DNA from: Oscillospiraceae bacterium
GTDB taxonomy: Bacteria; Bacillota; Clostridia; Oscillospirales; Acutalibacteraceae
DNA length: 49,764 nt
Direction of reading: 5' to 3'
Assembly: GCA_015066405.1 (NCBI GenBank)
Contig: SVOM01000009.1
Coordinates: forward strand, 1 to 49,764
Under the pieces are notes generated by a model. The model was given only the letters and a program-made list of their open reading frames with translations, was not told where the DNA came from and did no database searches. Position 1 is the stretch's first letter, and each line of letters opens with the position of its first letter. Shown here piece by piece: positions 32,451 to 39,760 of the stretch. The position numbers were made by a program, and so were the translations under genes.

Positions 32451-34031
32451 TTAGTAACATATCTCCTCAAGTTTCGTACCGTCGGTTTTTACCCTATACA
32501 TATAGTGATTATCATCCGAGTGTTTGAAATACAACCAATCGCCCACAACGTTAATAAAGTAGTTCGCGGGATTTTTAAAATCTATATCCAGAATTTTTGT
32601 TTTTTCGCTTGTGTCATATCTCATTTTGTAAAATGCCGACTTTGGCTGAGACGAACTCATATCATGTTCAAGAATATATAGCCAACCGTTATTTGCGTTG
32701 ATGTACGAAACTTGTTTGTCTTTTTGATAATAGCTCTTGTACCCGCTTCCGTCTACATTGATTCTTTTCACAAAATCAATATCCACAGTAAGCGCTGTGT
32801 TCCCATCTACCGCCAAGTAATATCCTGAAAATCCTCCAAAAAGTTTTTCTCGGCCCGTACCGTCGGTGCGCACTCTGTAAACCTTGTGCTTATCATTCAT
32901 ATTTATATAATAAATCCAATCGCCTGAGACGTTTATGGACGTACAAGAATCATTGCATATTTTGGTTTTTCCTGTGCCGTCGGTTTTCATCTTGTATATA
33001 TTTCCGTAATTGCTTGAGTAATATATCCATCCGTTTGCAACGTGCACAAAGTAATTAATGCTCGAATCTAATTTGGTTTTCTGTGAACCATCAAGTCTTA
33101 TTTTAAATAAGCCGCCGTTACCGCTTGATTTTTCTGCGGTATAATATATCCATTCACCAACAACGTTTATTGCAATTACGGGATCCTTGACTATAACTTG
33201 CTTTTCGCTTCCGTCTTGCCGCATTTTATAAAGATAATAATCAATACCTTCGTTGGAAAAATAAACCCAGTCTCCCTGCGACGCAACACGCCCCCACTGG
33301 CTGCTGTTGGAAGGAGTGTTTCCAACTGTGTTGGCTACTCCCGCGCTTACAAGCACCTTAACGGCGGAATTCCGTTTTATCATTGTTCCCGCTGTTACGT
33401 CTTGCGAGATAATTATTCCTTCTTTGACAGTTTTGCTACACTTTATGTCAGGTTCTACTGTTAGCCCTGCCGCTTCAAGAGCATCGGTAGCCGCTTCAAG
33501 AGTCTTCCCTTTTAGGTTCGGCACCGCCACTATATCGGGGCCCTTGCTCACCACTATTGTAATCCGCGAACCCTTTGGCGCTTTCTCCCCAGGTGCTACG
33601 CTTTGCGCTATCACGTTGCCCTTTTTAAAATAATCGTTGTATTCGTACGATATTTTGACTTTAAAATTCAGATTCTTGAGTGTTTTTTCTGCCGTTTCTA
33701 AAGATACGTCTTGCACTTTCGGAACCGTTATCGGTTCAACACCATTACTCACCGTTACGGTTATCGCGCTACCGCGCTTCAATTTTGTTCCAACGTCAGT
33801 TTCCTGCGAAATAATTTTATTTTTTGGGACAGTATCGCTATATTCCCATTGTGCTTCAATTTCAAGCGCTTTGTTTTCTAATATTTCGGTTGCGTCGGTT
33901 AGTGTTTTGCCTATCAAATCAGGCACGGCCACTTTAGCAGTTAATACCAATACTAATACCGTTGATATTATTGCGACACCTAAAATAGCAGACGCAATAA
34001 TTATCCAATTTTTCCGTGATAATTTTTTCAT
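32451..34031 (-). CDS. Membrane-anchored protein with three PASTA domains and a DUF5050 beta-repeat domain
   Basis: This 526-residue protein has a short basic cytoplasmic end, one membrane helix (about residues 9-31) and three PASTA domains (about 35-97, 98-163, 164-230; each opens V.VP.L.GK and ends V.VS.G). A repeat domain of DUF5050 type follows (about 240-526; recurring GDWIYY, KMRTDGTGK and KIRLDGSQK). It looks like the outer half of a PASTA Ser/Thr kinase without the kinase, joined to a propeller-like domain. PASTA domains usually bind muropeptides or lipid II. The ATG at 34031 has AGGAGGAG upstream. The ATG at 34070 is not preceded by a ribosome site. Confidence 0.88.
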   Translation of the reverse strand: MKKLSRKNWIIIASAILGVAIISTVLVLVLTAKVAVPDLIGKTLTDATEILENKALEIEAQWEYSDTVPKNKIISQETDVGTKLKRGSAITVTVSNGVEPITVPKVQDVSLETAEKTLKNLNFKVKISYEYNDYFKKGNVIAQSVAPGEKAPKGSRITIVVSKGPDIVAVPNLKGKTLEAATDALEAAGLTVEPDIKCSKTVKEGIIISQDVTAGTMIKRNSAVKVLVSAGVANTVGNTPSNSSQWGRVASQGDWVYFSNEGIDYYLYKMRQDGSEKQVIVKDPVIAINVVGEWIYYTAEKSSGNGGLFKIRLDGSQKTKLDSSINYFVHVANGWIYYSSNYGNIYKMKTDGTGKTKICNDSCTSINVSGDWIYYINMNDKHKVYRVRTDGTGREKLFGGFSGYYLAVDGNTALTVDIDFVKRINVDGSGYKSYYQKDKQVSYINANNGWLYILEHDMSSSQPKSAFYKMRYDTSEKTKILDIDFKNPANYFINVVGDWLYFKHSDDNHYMYRVKTDGTKLEEICY

Positions 34032-34229
34032 TTCTCCTCCTGAAAGACCGTTTCTCGTTTCCGTTTGCACTTTTATGGTTTAAAATACGGGTAAACTATT
34101 TTTTTCATAATAAAAACAAGCGCGGGTTTTGATATATGGGCGCACAAACGTGTCCGCCACCTTTATTATATGCTATAGGTGTGTGCCGTAGCGATTCAAG
34201 CCCGTGCTTACTCGATGCTTACCTTTTTT

Positions 34230-34258
34230 ATTATAGCATAAAAAACACCTGTTTGCAA
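34230..34258 (-). promoter_or_regulatory. Promoter with a leader of about 190 nt for the PASTA gene
   Basis: Minus-strand TTGCAA (34253-34258), a 17-nt spacer and TATAAT (34230-34235). The start codon is at 34031, so the untranslated leader is long. I see no known riboswitch in it. A second TATAAT lies near 34164-34170 without a good -35 box and could be a closer promoter. Confidence 0.6.
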
Positions 34259-34261
34259 TAA

Positions 34262-34290
34262 AGCGGTGCAATCTTTTTGACTGCACCGCT
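34262..34290 (-). terminator. Terminator of the ArsB/NhaD-like permease gene
   Basis: The stem AGCGGTGCA/TGCACCGCT has an 11-nt loop and a short T-stretch on the minus strand, just after the stop codon. Confidence 0.65.
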
Positions 34291-34296
34291 GCTTGT

Positions 34297-35601
34297 TTAT
34301 ACTCCAAACAACAACCATATATAAATGTATGCGGGAATAATCGCCGCCAAGGTAAAGGGTATGCCTATGCGGAAGAAGTCGCTGTTTTTAACCTCATACC
34401 CGGCTCTACGCAGTATTCCTATGCCCGTAATGTTTGCCGAGGCACCAATAGGTGTGCAGTTGCCGCCTAATGTAGCTCCCGAAAGAAGTCCAAAGTATAA
34501 CGGGGTTGCCACAAGCGTTGCCGCAATACCCATTTGCGTGCTTAACTGAATGCTCAAGGACGCAATAACGGGTATCATGGTTGCAACATAGGGTATGTTG
34601 TCTATAAATGCAGATATCAGCACCGAGGCCCACACGATAACTGTATAGAGTAAAAACACATTTCCACCGCCGAGCTGCGCCAAAAGGTCGGCAAGCGCAT
34701 CAATAACCCCCTCGTGCTTGATGCCGCCTATCATAAGGAAAAGACCAACAAGCAGTCCTAACGTTTCAAAATCAATTTCCTTAAGCGGAGAAATTATTGC
34801 ATCAGCAGTTCTCTTTTTAATAAAGTTGTAAACCAAGCCGATAACGAGCAAGGCACAACAAATAATACCGTTTATTTCGCTCGGTAGATTCCAGCTCTCA
34901 GGCGCAAAGGAAGCGCAAATAAGCAGTAGTATCGCACCAAGCAAAAGTACTGTTGGTACATAATCGGTAACCTTGGTGCGTACAATATTTTTCTCAATAG
35001 GCGCTTTTTCTTTTCGGAAAATTACCGCGAGTATAAGCGCAGCCGCCAAGGCACCAAGCTCAACCGCAAAGAAAATTGAGGGTTTGCCCTGATACCAAAT
35101 AAAATCTAAAAAGCTCATATCAAGCGCCGAGCCCAACATAATAGCCGTGGTATCTCCTACGAGCGTTGCGGCACCCTGTAGGTTGGAGGAAACCGCAATG
35201 CCTATTATAAACGGAACGGGGTTTGTTTTGAGTTTTTTGCAAATTTCGAGTGCTACCGGCGCCACCATAAGCACCGTTGCCACGTTATCAACAAAGGCCG
35301 AAATGATACCCGCAAATAGCGAGAGCGCCACCGCCGCCATTTGTACATTTGGCACCTTTTCCATAACAATATCGGCAAGCAGTTCAGGCATTTTGCTTTC
35401 TATAAAGAGGGCTACAAGTCCCATTGTTCCCGCTATCATCAACAAAACATTAAAATCGAGCTCGCCAAGTATATTGCCTATCGGCAGCATACCTGTGGCT
35501 ATAAAAATCGCGCCCGATATAAGCGCTATGTACGGACGGTATTTGCTAAAGGACAGCATAAGCACGTATGTAGCTGCAAAAAGAATAATTGCCGGTAACA
35601 T
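34297..35601 (-). CDS. ArsB/NhaD (ion transporter superfamily) permease
   Basis: This 434-residue protein has about eleven membrane helices. Two inverted half-repeats carry the paired motifs ISAFVDNVATVLMVAP and ISAFIDNIPYVATMIP. The conserved ATLVGDTTAIMLGSA and GATLGGNCTPIGASANI are also present. These fit the ArsB/NhaD group of the ion transporter superfamily, which includes Na+/H+ antiporters and arsenite or organic anion carriers. No arsenic genes are nearby, so the substrate is open. GGAGG precedes the ATG, with a promoter at 35631. Confidence 0.9.
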   Translation of the reverse strand: MLPAIILFAATYVLMLSFSKYRPYIALISGAIFIATGMLPIGNILGELDFNVLLMIAGTMGLVALFIESKMPELLADIVMEKVPNVQMAAVALSLFAGIISAFVDNVATVLMVAPVALEICKKLKTNPVPFIIGIAVSSNLQGAATLVGDTTAIMLGSALDMSFLDFIWYQGKPSIFFAVELGALAAALILAVIFRKEKAPIEKNIVRTKVTDYVPTVLLLGAILLLICASFAPESWNLPSEINGIICCALLVIGLVYNFIKKRTADAIISPLKEIDFETLGLLVGLFLMIGGIKHEGVIDALADLLAQLGGGNVFLLYTVIVWASVLISAFIDNIPYVATMIPVIASLSIQLSTQMGIAATLVATPLYFGLLSGATLGGNCTPIGASANITGIGILRRAGYEVKNSDFFRIGIPFTLAAIIPAYIYIWLLFGV

Positions 35602-35630
35602 AAAATTCCTCCTAAAATATCGTTATGTAT

Positions 35631-35659
35631 ATTATCTGTTATGTATGCAAAATTGTCAA
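35631..35659 (-). promoter_or_regulatory. Promoter of the ArsB/NhaD-like permease
   Basis: Minus-strand TTGACA (35654-35659), a 17-nt spacer and GATAAT (35631-35636). Confidence 0.8.
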
Positions 35660-35692
35660 GCGGAGAGTTGTACCTTTCAATCGATAACCATC

Positions 35693-35740
35693 CTCCCACG
35701 CAAAACGAAAAACCACCCTATTGGGTGGTTTCTGTTTTGG
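35693..35740. repeat. 48-bp direct repeat DR1 (left end of islet)
   Basis: It runs from CTCCCACGC through the hairpin AACCACCC-TATT-GGGTGGTT to CTGTTTTGG. It matches 46 of 48 bases of DR2 at 36468-36515. DR1 has no tRNA attached. Confidence 0.85.
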
Positions 35741-35822
35741 CTGTTACGAACTATTAAGATGGCAAGTTAAGGTTGGTTTTTTTGCAAAGTCGATATGAAA
35801 TAACATTGCCACTATTTGAAAT

Positions 35823-35984
35823 TTATCGGTTCCTGTATGCTCTTACTATACCTATTACAATAAAAATCGCATTTAATCCTATCGTATACCAAATTGTTTC
35901 ATCAAAATATTCCCCATTAGTAATTGCAAGAAACAGTTGTAATAAAAGAATGCCGACCGCACTCCAAAGAGAAACTCTATGCAC
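35823..35984 (-). CDS. Small membrane protein of 53 residues, divergent from the XRE regulator
   Basis: GTG start at 35984 with GGGGGTG six bases upstream. The product begins VHRVSLWSAVGILLLQLFL and ends VIGIVRAYRNR, with two hydrophobic helices (about residues 8-21 and 33-47) and a short acidic loop (NGEYFDET). I do not recognise the family. The promoter at 36003-36031 carries a palindrome shared with the neighbouring regulator gene. Such pairs are often a repressor and a small membrane effector, but the function is unknown. Confidence 0.65.
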   Translation of the reverse strand: MHRVSLWSAVGILLLQLFLAITNGEYFDETIWYTIGLNAIFIVIGIVRAYRNR

Positions 35985-36002
35985 AATAACACCCCCTTTT
36001 TA

Positions 36003-36031
36003 ATTATACTCAACGTTTTGAGTATAGTCAA
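36003..36031 (-). promoter_or_regulatory. Promoter of the small membrane protein with palindromic operator
   Basis: Minus-strand TTGACT (36026-36031), a 17-nt spacer and TATAAT (36003-36008). The palindrome ATACTCAA-CGTT-TTGAGTAT (36006-36025) fills the spacer. On the plus strand TTGAGT (36018-36023), a 17-nt spacer and TATGAT could serve the regulator gene. One bound dimer would then control both genes. Confidence 0.75.
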
Positions 36032-36068
36032 GAGGTTAAGTATGATAATATTAAAATGGTGATTAAAA

Positions 36069-36269
36069 ATGATTAGTTACGCGCCTTTTTATGAAACGCT
36101 ATTAAAAAAAGGAATTACTGAATATAATCTCATTTTTAAGCAAGGTTTTTCAGCAAACACCTTGCATAGAATTAAAAAGGGTGAAGCTATAAACACCAAA
36201 ACCCTTGATGCACTTTGCTATGCTCTTGACTGTGAAGTAAGCGATATAATTAAATTTGAAAAAGAATAG
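36069..36269 (+). CDS. XRE/Cro-type helix-turn-helix regulator
   Basis: This 66-residue protein is essentially one HTH domain (HTH_26-like): YETLLKKGITEYNLIFKQGFS, then the recognition-helix region ANTLHRIKKGEAINTKTLDAL and the family ending YALDCEVSDIIKFEKE. It should repress the divergent promoter through the palindrome at 36006-36025. GGTGAT precedes the ATG. There is no obvious ligand or partner domain. Confidence 0.88.
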   Translation: MISYAPFYETLLKKGITEYNLIFKQGFSANTLHRIKKGEAINTKTLDALCYALDCEVSDIIKFEKE

Positions 36270-36328
36270 CACCTGAATCCGTTTGGAATCGGGTGCTGTT
36301 TATTTCGGGTGGATACTCTGCGCCTCTT

Positions 36329-36447
36329 GATTTTTCGACCGCTCCGAGCGGTTGCGAAAAATCGGCGTTGCTCGAGACTTTGGCGGTCAACAACGCCTAT
36401 CGCGGCGCTGTTGCCGCGTCGCCGAACATTTTTGCTAAAGCAAAAAT
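36329..36447. other. Cluster of palindromes without a gene
   Basis: Three inverted repeats follow one another: GATTTTTCG.ACCGCT / AGCGGT.CGAAAAATC (36329-36363), an interleaved pair GGCGTTG/CAACGCC with CAACA.../...TGTTG (36364-36412), and ATTTTTGC-TAAA-GCAAAAAT (36428-36447). The segment is clearly more GC-rich than the flanking islet. No coding frame with a ribosome site covers it. Confidence 0.6.
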
Positions 36448-36467
36448 TGTTCTCATCTGAATGCCTT

Positions 36468-36515
36468 CTCCCACACAAAACAAAAAACCACCCTATTGGG
36501 TGGTTTCTGTTTTGG
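36468..36515. repeat. 48-bp direct repeat DR2 (tRNA-Tyr 3' end plus terminator)
   Basis: This is the partner of DR1. Its right end is the CCA triplet of tRNA-Tyr (minus strand) and its body is the tRNA terminator. To its left, CCTTCTCCCA is also an inverted copy of the tRNA 3' acceptor region. Confidence 0.85.
36482..36505 (-). terminator. Terminator of tRNA-Tyr
   Basis: The stem AACCACCC/GGGTGGTT with loop AATA is followed by TTTTTTG on the minus strand, just after the tRNA CCA end. Confidence 0.88.
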
Positions 36516-36597
36516 TGGGAGAAGGTGGATTCGAACCACCGAAGCTGAAAGCAACAGATTTACAGTCTGCCCCCTTTGGCCGCTCGGGAATTCTCCC
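36513..36597 (-). tRNA. tRNA-Tyr (anticodon GTA)
   Basis: This is a class II tRNA of 85 nt with an encoded CCA. The acceptor stem is GGGAGAA/TTCTCCC, the anticodon stem CAGA/TCTG with loop CTGTAAA gives GTA, the variable arm is long, and the T-arm is GGTGG-TTCGAAT-CCACC. Confidence 0.96.
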
Positions 36598-36622
36598 ATA
36601 TTCACTTTTTCAAGCAGGAATT

Positions 36623-36651
36623 ATTATATCATAGTTAAATGGCGGTGTCAA
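36623..36651 (-). promoter_or_regulatory. Consensus promoter of tRNA-Tyr
   Basis: Minus-strand TTGACA (36646-36651), a 17-nt spacer and TATAAT (36623-36628). Confidence 0.88.
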
Positions 36652-36750
36652 GCACATTTTCGCTATTTTTTATAATTGGTTTTTAATAAGCTATAGAAAT
36701 TCTTTTCTTCGGTACGGTAGGCGTATATAAATACTTCGAGTACCGAAAAA

Positions 36751-36780
36751 AGAAAACCAAAAGATATCTTTTGGTTTTCT
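36751..36780 (-). terminator. Perfect 15-bp palindrome after the small membrane protein gene
   Basis: AGAAAACCAAAAGAT joins its exact reverse complement without a loop and is followed by TTTTTT on the minus strand. It is nested in a larger inverted repeat at 36685-36798. Confidence 0.7.
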
Positions 36781-36793
36781 TTTGTTCTATAGC

Positions 36794-36976
36794 TTATTTA
36801 AACATTGTGTGCACGCCGTCAACAAACTCGCCGACTGCCTTTATCGCTTTGCTTGAGCCCTTTGACATATTGCGGTTGTTGTCCATCAGCATTTTGCCGA
36901 CACCGAGAAGCGCCGCACCTGCCAGCATACCCGTAAGTGTGCCCTTTGCAAAGCTTGAAACCGTATTTTTATCCAT
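36794..36976 (-). CDS. Small glycine-zipper membrane protein, unknown function
   Basis: This 60-residue protein has one central glycine/alanine-rich helix (GTLTGMLAGAALLGVGKML, about residues 12-30) followed by an amphipathic basic tail (SKAIKAVGEFVDGVHTMFK). Similar small YtxH-like proteins occur in Clostridia, but I cannot name the family. AAGGAGGG precedes the ATG and lies in the stem of the hairpin at 36983-37015. No promoter of its own is clear, so it may depend on read-through from asnB. Confidence 0.7.
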   Translation of the reverse strand: MDKNTVSSFAKGTLTGMLAGAALLGVGKMLMDNNRNMSKGSSKAIKAVGEFVDGVHTMFK

Positions 36977-36982
36977 AAAAAT

Positions 36983-37015
36983 TCCCTCCTTGGAATTAGT
37001 GTTTCCAAGAAGGGA
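36983..37015 (-). terminator. asnB terminator hairpin that also holds the next gene's ribosome site
   Basis: On the minus strand TCCCTTCTTGGAA pairs with TTCCAAGGAGGGA (13 bp, one wobble, 7-nt loop), followed by ATTTTTATG. The downstream arm contains the ribosome site of the 60-residue gene and the T-run reaches its start codon. Confidence 0.75.
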
Positions 37016-37023
37016 GTTATTAT

Positions 37024-38862
37024 TTAATTACCAAAATATTCTCTATACCACACAAGGAAGGTATAAACCGTCCATATTTTACGGCTTACGTCCTCTTTGC
37101 CGCTTCTATGTCTATCAAGAAGCGCCACTAATTTTTGTGTATCAAAATATTTTTTAGCATTTTCGCTTGTAAATTCATTTTTTACGATATTGTAATACTG
37201 TTCTTCCTTAAGCCACACGCGTATCGGCACGGGGAAACCGAGCTTGTCCTTTTCGGCGGTCAGCTTCGGCAGTGTTTTTTCGGCCGCTTTGCGAAGCGCG
37301 AGTTTTGTGGTAACGGTGTTTACGCGGCATTTAACGGGTATTTTTTCGGCAAGCTCCATAATCTTTTTATCAAGGAACGGAACGCGAAGCTCGAGCGAGT
37401 TTGCCATACTCGTTTTATCGGCCTTTAGCAAAATATCACCCATCAGCCACATATTGATATCAAGATACTGCATTTTTGTTACGGTATCTTTATCTTTTAC
37501 CTCATCATAAAACTTTTTGCAAAGCATTGCGGGTGTTTCGGCGCCGGCATTGCGTAGCAATATTTTGTTGCGTTCGCGAACGCTGAAAATATTTGCGTTG
37601 CCGATAAATCTCTCCTCAATAGTTTTGCCGCGGCGAATAAGATAATTCACGCCGTGAACATTTGGAACACGCAAAAATTCAAGCGTTTTGCTGATAATCC
37701 TACGGATACAAAACGGCAGGCGGTCATAATAGGTTAAGGTTATGGGCTCCTGATAAATACGGTAACCGCCGAAAAGCTCATCGGCGCCCTCGCCCGACAT
37801 TACAACCTTTACGTGCTCGCTGGCGAGCTTTGATACAAAGTAAAGTGCTATTGCCGCGGGGTCGGCAAGCGGCTCGTCCATTTGATACTGAATGTAGGCA
37901 AATTTGCCCCAATATTCCTCGGGCGTTATGATTTTACTGATGTTTTTTACCCCTATTGTATCGGCGAAGCGTTTTGCGTACTCAATTTCATTATATCGAT
38001 TGCCATCAGGACTCTCAAAGCCGACAGTAAAGGTTTTATCAACCTGTGCGGCGGCCGAAATATAGCTTGAATCAATGCCGCTTGATAAATACGAGCCAAC
38101 CTCAACATCGGCAATTTTGTGCGCCGCTACGCTCTCTCTCACTGCCGCATCGGTTAAATCTGCAAAGTAATCGAGTGAGCCGTCCTCCTCTTTAAACTCG
38201 GGGCGGAAATAACGGGTTGTTTTTATTTCTCCATCGCAGTACTCAAAATAATGTGCGGGCGGCAGTTTATAAACGCCGCTGAAGAAGGTTTCCTCGGTTG
38301 GAGAATACTGGAATGATAAATAATGCGCGAGTGCTTTTTCGTTTAACTCTTTTTTAAATTCGGGGTGCAGTAAAAACGACTTTATTTCACTACCGAAAAT
38401 AAAGGAATTATCTTGGAAGGTATAGTAAAACGGCTTGATGCCAAACATATCACGCGCACCGAAAAGTGAGCCATCCGCCTTATTATAAATTACAAAAGCA
38501 AACATACCGCGAAGCATTTTTACAAATTCGCTGCCGTATTCTTCATAGCCGTGCAATAATACCTCGCTATCCGAGTGGCTTGTTTTAAAGGTATGTCCCT
38601 TTTCTATCAAATCGCGGCGCAAATCAGCGTGGTTATATATTTCTCCATTAAAGGTAAGCACCAGCGAGCCATCCTCGTTAAACATTGGTTGGTCGCCATC
38701 GGCTATATCTATAATGCTAAGGCGCCTAAAGCCGAGCGCTATATTGCCATCCACATATTTTCCGCTTGAATCGGGACCGCGATGGATGATTTTGTCCATC
38801 ATTTTTTCAAGCACGGTACCGTCATCTTTAATATAATTTGTGAATCCTACAAATCCGCACAT
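37024..38862 (-). CDS. asnB: Asparagine synthase (glutamine-hydrolysing), AsnB
   Basis: This 612-residue enzyme makes asparagine from aspartate, glutamine and ATP. The N-terminal class II amidotransferase domain starts MCGFVGF with the nucleophile Cys2 and has MIHRGPDSSGK and SIIDIADGDQPM. The C-terminal synthetase domain has SSGIDSSYI (ATP pyrophosphatase loop) and VVMSGEGADELFGGYRIY. GGAG lies inside the end of the Gx transporter gene, 1 nt away, so it is the third gene of a nusG2-gx-asnB operon. Confidence 0.95.
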   Translation of the reverse strand: MCGFVGFTNYIKDDGTVLEKMMDKIIHRGPDSSGKYVDGNIALGFRRLSIIDIADGDQPMFNEDGSLVLTFNGEIYNHADLRRDLIEKGHTFKTSHSDSEVLLHGYEEYGSEFVKMLRGMFAFVIYNKADGSLFGARDMFGIKPFYYTFQDNSFIFGSEIKSFLLHPEFKKELNEKALAHYLSFQYSPTEETFFSGVYKLPPAHYFEYCDGEIKTTRYFRPEFKEEDGSLDYFADLTDAAVRESVAAHKIADVEVGSYLSSGIDSSYISAAAQVDKTFTVGFESPDGNRYNEIEYAKRFADTIGVKNISKIITPEEYWGKFAYIQYQMDEPLADPAAIALYFVSKLASEHVKVVMSGEGADELFGGYRIYQEPITLTYYDRLPFCIRRIISKTLEFLRVPNVHGVNYLIRRGKTIEERFIGNANIFSVRERNKILLRNAGAETPAMLCKKFYDEVKDKDTVTKMQYLDINMWLMGDILLKADKTSMANSLELRVPFLDKKIMELAEKIPVKCRVNTVTTKLALRKAAEKTLPKLTAEKDKLGFPVPIRVWLKEEQYYNIVKNEFTSENAKKYFDTQKLVALLDRHRSGKEDVSRKIWTVYTFLVWYREYFGN

Positions 38863-38863
38863 A

Positions 38864-39373
38864 TTATATCTCCTTTTTAAAAACTTCTTTTATGTTTTTA
38901 TTCTTTATAATAAATGTTGCCGCAAACCCCGTAAGCGCGCCGCACACAGCGCCCGCAATTACGAGATATGGCAGATAACCAAACACCGCCGCACTGTGAA
39001 ACACGGCAAATGCCGCCAACAGCTGCCCTATGTTGTGGAAAATTCCGCCAAGGAAACTCACACCAAAAGGCGAGAATTTGAAAAACCTATGCGCTATACA
39101 CATAGCCGACAGTGATAACGCCGCCCCCGCCACCGAAAAGGCAAGGCTCATAGCGTTGCCGAAGATTAGACAGGTTAACATAATTCTTATTATGTTAACC
39201 AAACACGCCTCTTTGTATCTCGAGAATGCAACGAAAATAAGCGCAACGCTGTTTGCAAGGCCTAATTTTATGCCGGGAACGGCAAAATCAAAGCCAACCG
39301 CCGCCTCTACAAACGAAAGCAGCATTGACACCGCCACCAGCAAAGACAAAACGGTTAATTTTTTAGTTTTCAT
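38864..39373 (-). CDS. Gx transporter family membrane protein (heptaprenyl diphosphate synthase component I-like)
   Basis: This 169-residue protein has about five membrane helices. Family segments are visible: VPGIKLGLANSVALIFVAF, NIIRIMLTCLIFGNAMSLAFS and SFLGGIFHNIGQLLAA (PF07456). These S-component-like proteins are often encoded beside NusG-II proteins and ApbE, probably supplying flavin or quinone precursors for redox proteins outside the membrane. The start overlaps the previous gene by 11 nt. Confidence 0.9.
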   Translation of the reverse strand: MKTKKLTVLSLLVAVSMLLSFVEAAVGFDFAVPGIKLGLANSVALIFVAFSRYKEACLVNIIRIMLTCLIFGNAMSLAFSVAGAALSLSAMCIAHRFFKFSPFGVSFLGGIFHNIGQLLAAFAVFHSAAVFGYLPYLVIAGAVCGALTGFAATFIIKNKNIKEVFKKEI

Positions 39374-39692
39374 TTTTTACTACCTCAACCGTTACTTTGT
39401 TTGGCAGACAAATAATTTGTCCTCCCGAAGAATCGGCCGCCGCGGTGTTAACGCAAATCTGATTTTTGCAGTCCGCCCATATAACACGCACCTTGCCATC
39501 CTTTATAGACACGGTGTTGTGTTCTAATTTTATTTCTGTGTTTTTATAAAGCGGCAGGTTGTAAAGCGTTTCGCCGTTCACTGCGATTACCACCCTATTA
39601 GCACCAATATTTACGGTGCTTAGTATCACTGCCGCCGCAACAGCTAAAACTATTATGGATAGAAAGATAATAATTTCTTTTTTCTTTAACAT
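39363..39692 (-). CDS. NusG domain II-containing anchored protein
   Basis: This protein of about 109 residues has an N-terminal membrane helix (residues 5-26) and an extracytoplasmic NusG-II domain ending in the family motif CKNQICVN...GGQIICLPNKVTV (PF07009). The motif's paired cysteines suggest a redox or metal role. The ATG at 39692 gives a normal membrane anchor. The frame upstream to 39704 starts with TTG. It is first in the operon with the Gx transporter and asnB, divergent from apbE. Confidence 0.88.
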   Translation of the reverse strand: MLKKKEIIIFLSIIVLAVAAAVILSTVNIGANRVVIAVNGETLYNLPLYKNTEIKLEHNTVSIKDGKVRVIWADCKNQICVNTAAADSSGGQIICLPNKVTVEVVKNEN

Positions 39693-39709
39693 ACATTCCA
39701 CCAACTATA

Positions 39710-39738
39710 ATATTAACACAAATTTATCCGCTTTACAA
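39710..39738 (-). promoter_or_regulatory. Probable promoter of the nusG2-gx-asnB operon
   Basis: Minus-strand TTGTAA (39733-39738), a 17-nt spacer and TAATAT (39710-39715). Its -35 box is the complement of the -35 box of the apbE promoter. Confidence 0.5.
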
Positions 39739-39760
39739 GGTAGTAAAACAATGTTATAAT
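39732..39760 (+). promoter_or_regulatory. Promoter of apbE
   Basis: TTTACA (39732-39737), a 17-nt spacer and TATAAT (39755-39760). It lies back to back with the minus-strand promoter, sharing the same seven bases as -35 element. Confidence 0.75.

Noticed and set aside
34032-34222. Long PASTA-gene leader as a riboswitch
   Set aside because: I could not find a conserved core of any known riboswitch class, only weak local pairing.
35147-35770. Plus-strand reading frame of 207 codons
   Set aside because: It is antisense to the ArsB/NhaD-like permease and its promoter, and its product has shadow-frame composition.
35773-36003. Plus-strand reading frame of 76 codons
   Set aside because: It has no ribosome site and overlaps the opposite-strand 53-residue gene, which has a ribosome site, a promoter and a membrane-protein composition.
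36309-36548. Plus-strand reading frame of 79 codons ending in KVDSNHRS
   Set aside because: It crosses the palindrome cluster, the tRNA-Tyr terminator and the antisense of the tRNA. It has no ribosome site, and its end is the antisense translation of the tRNA.
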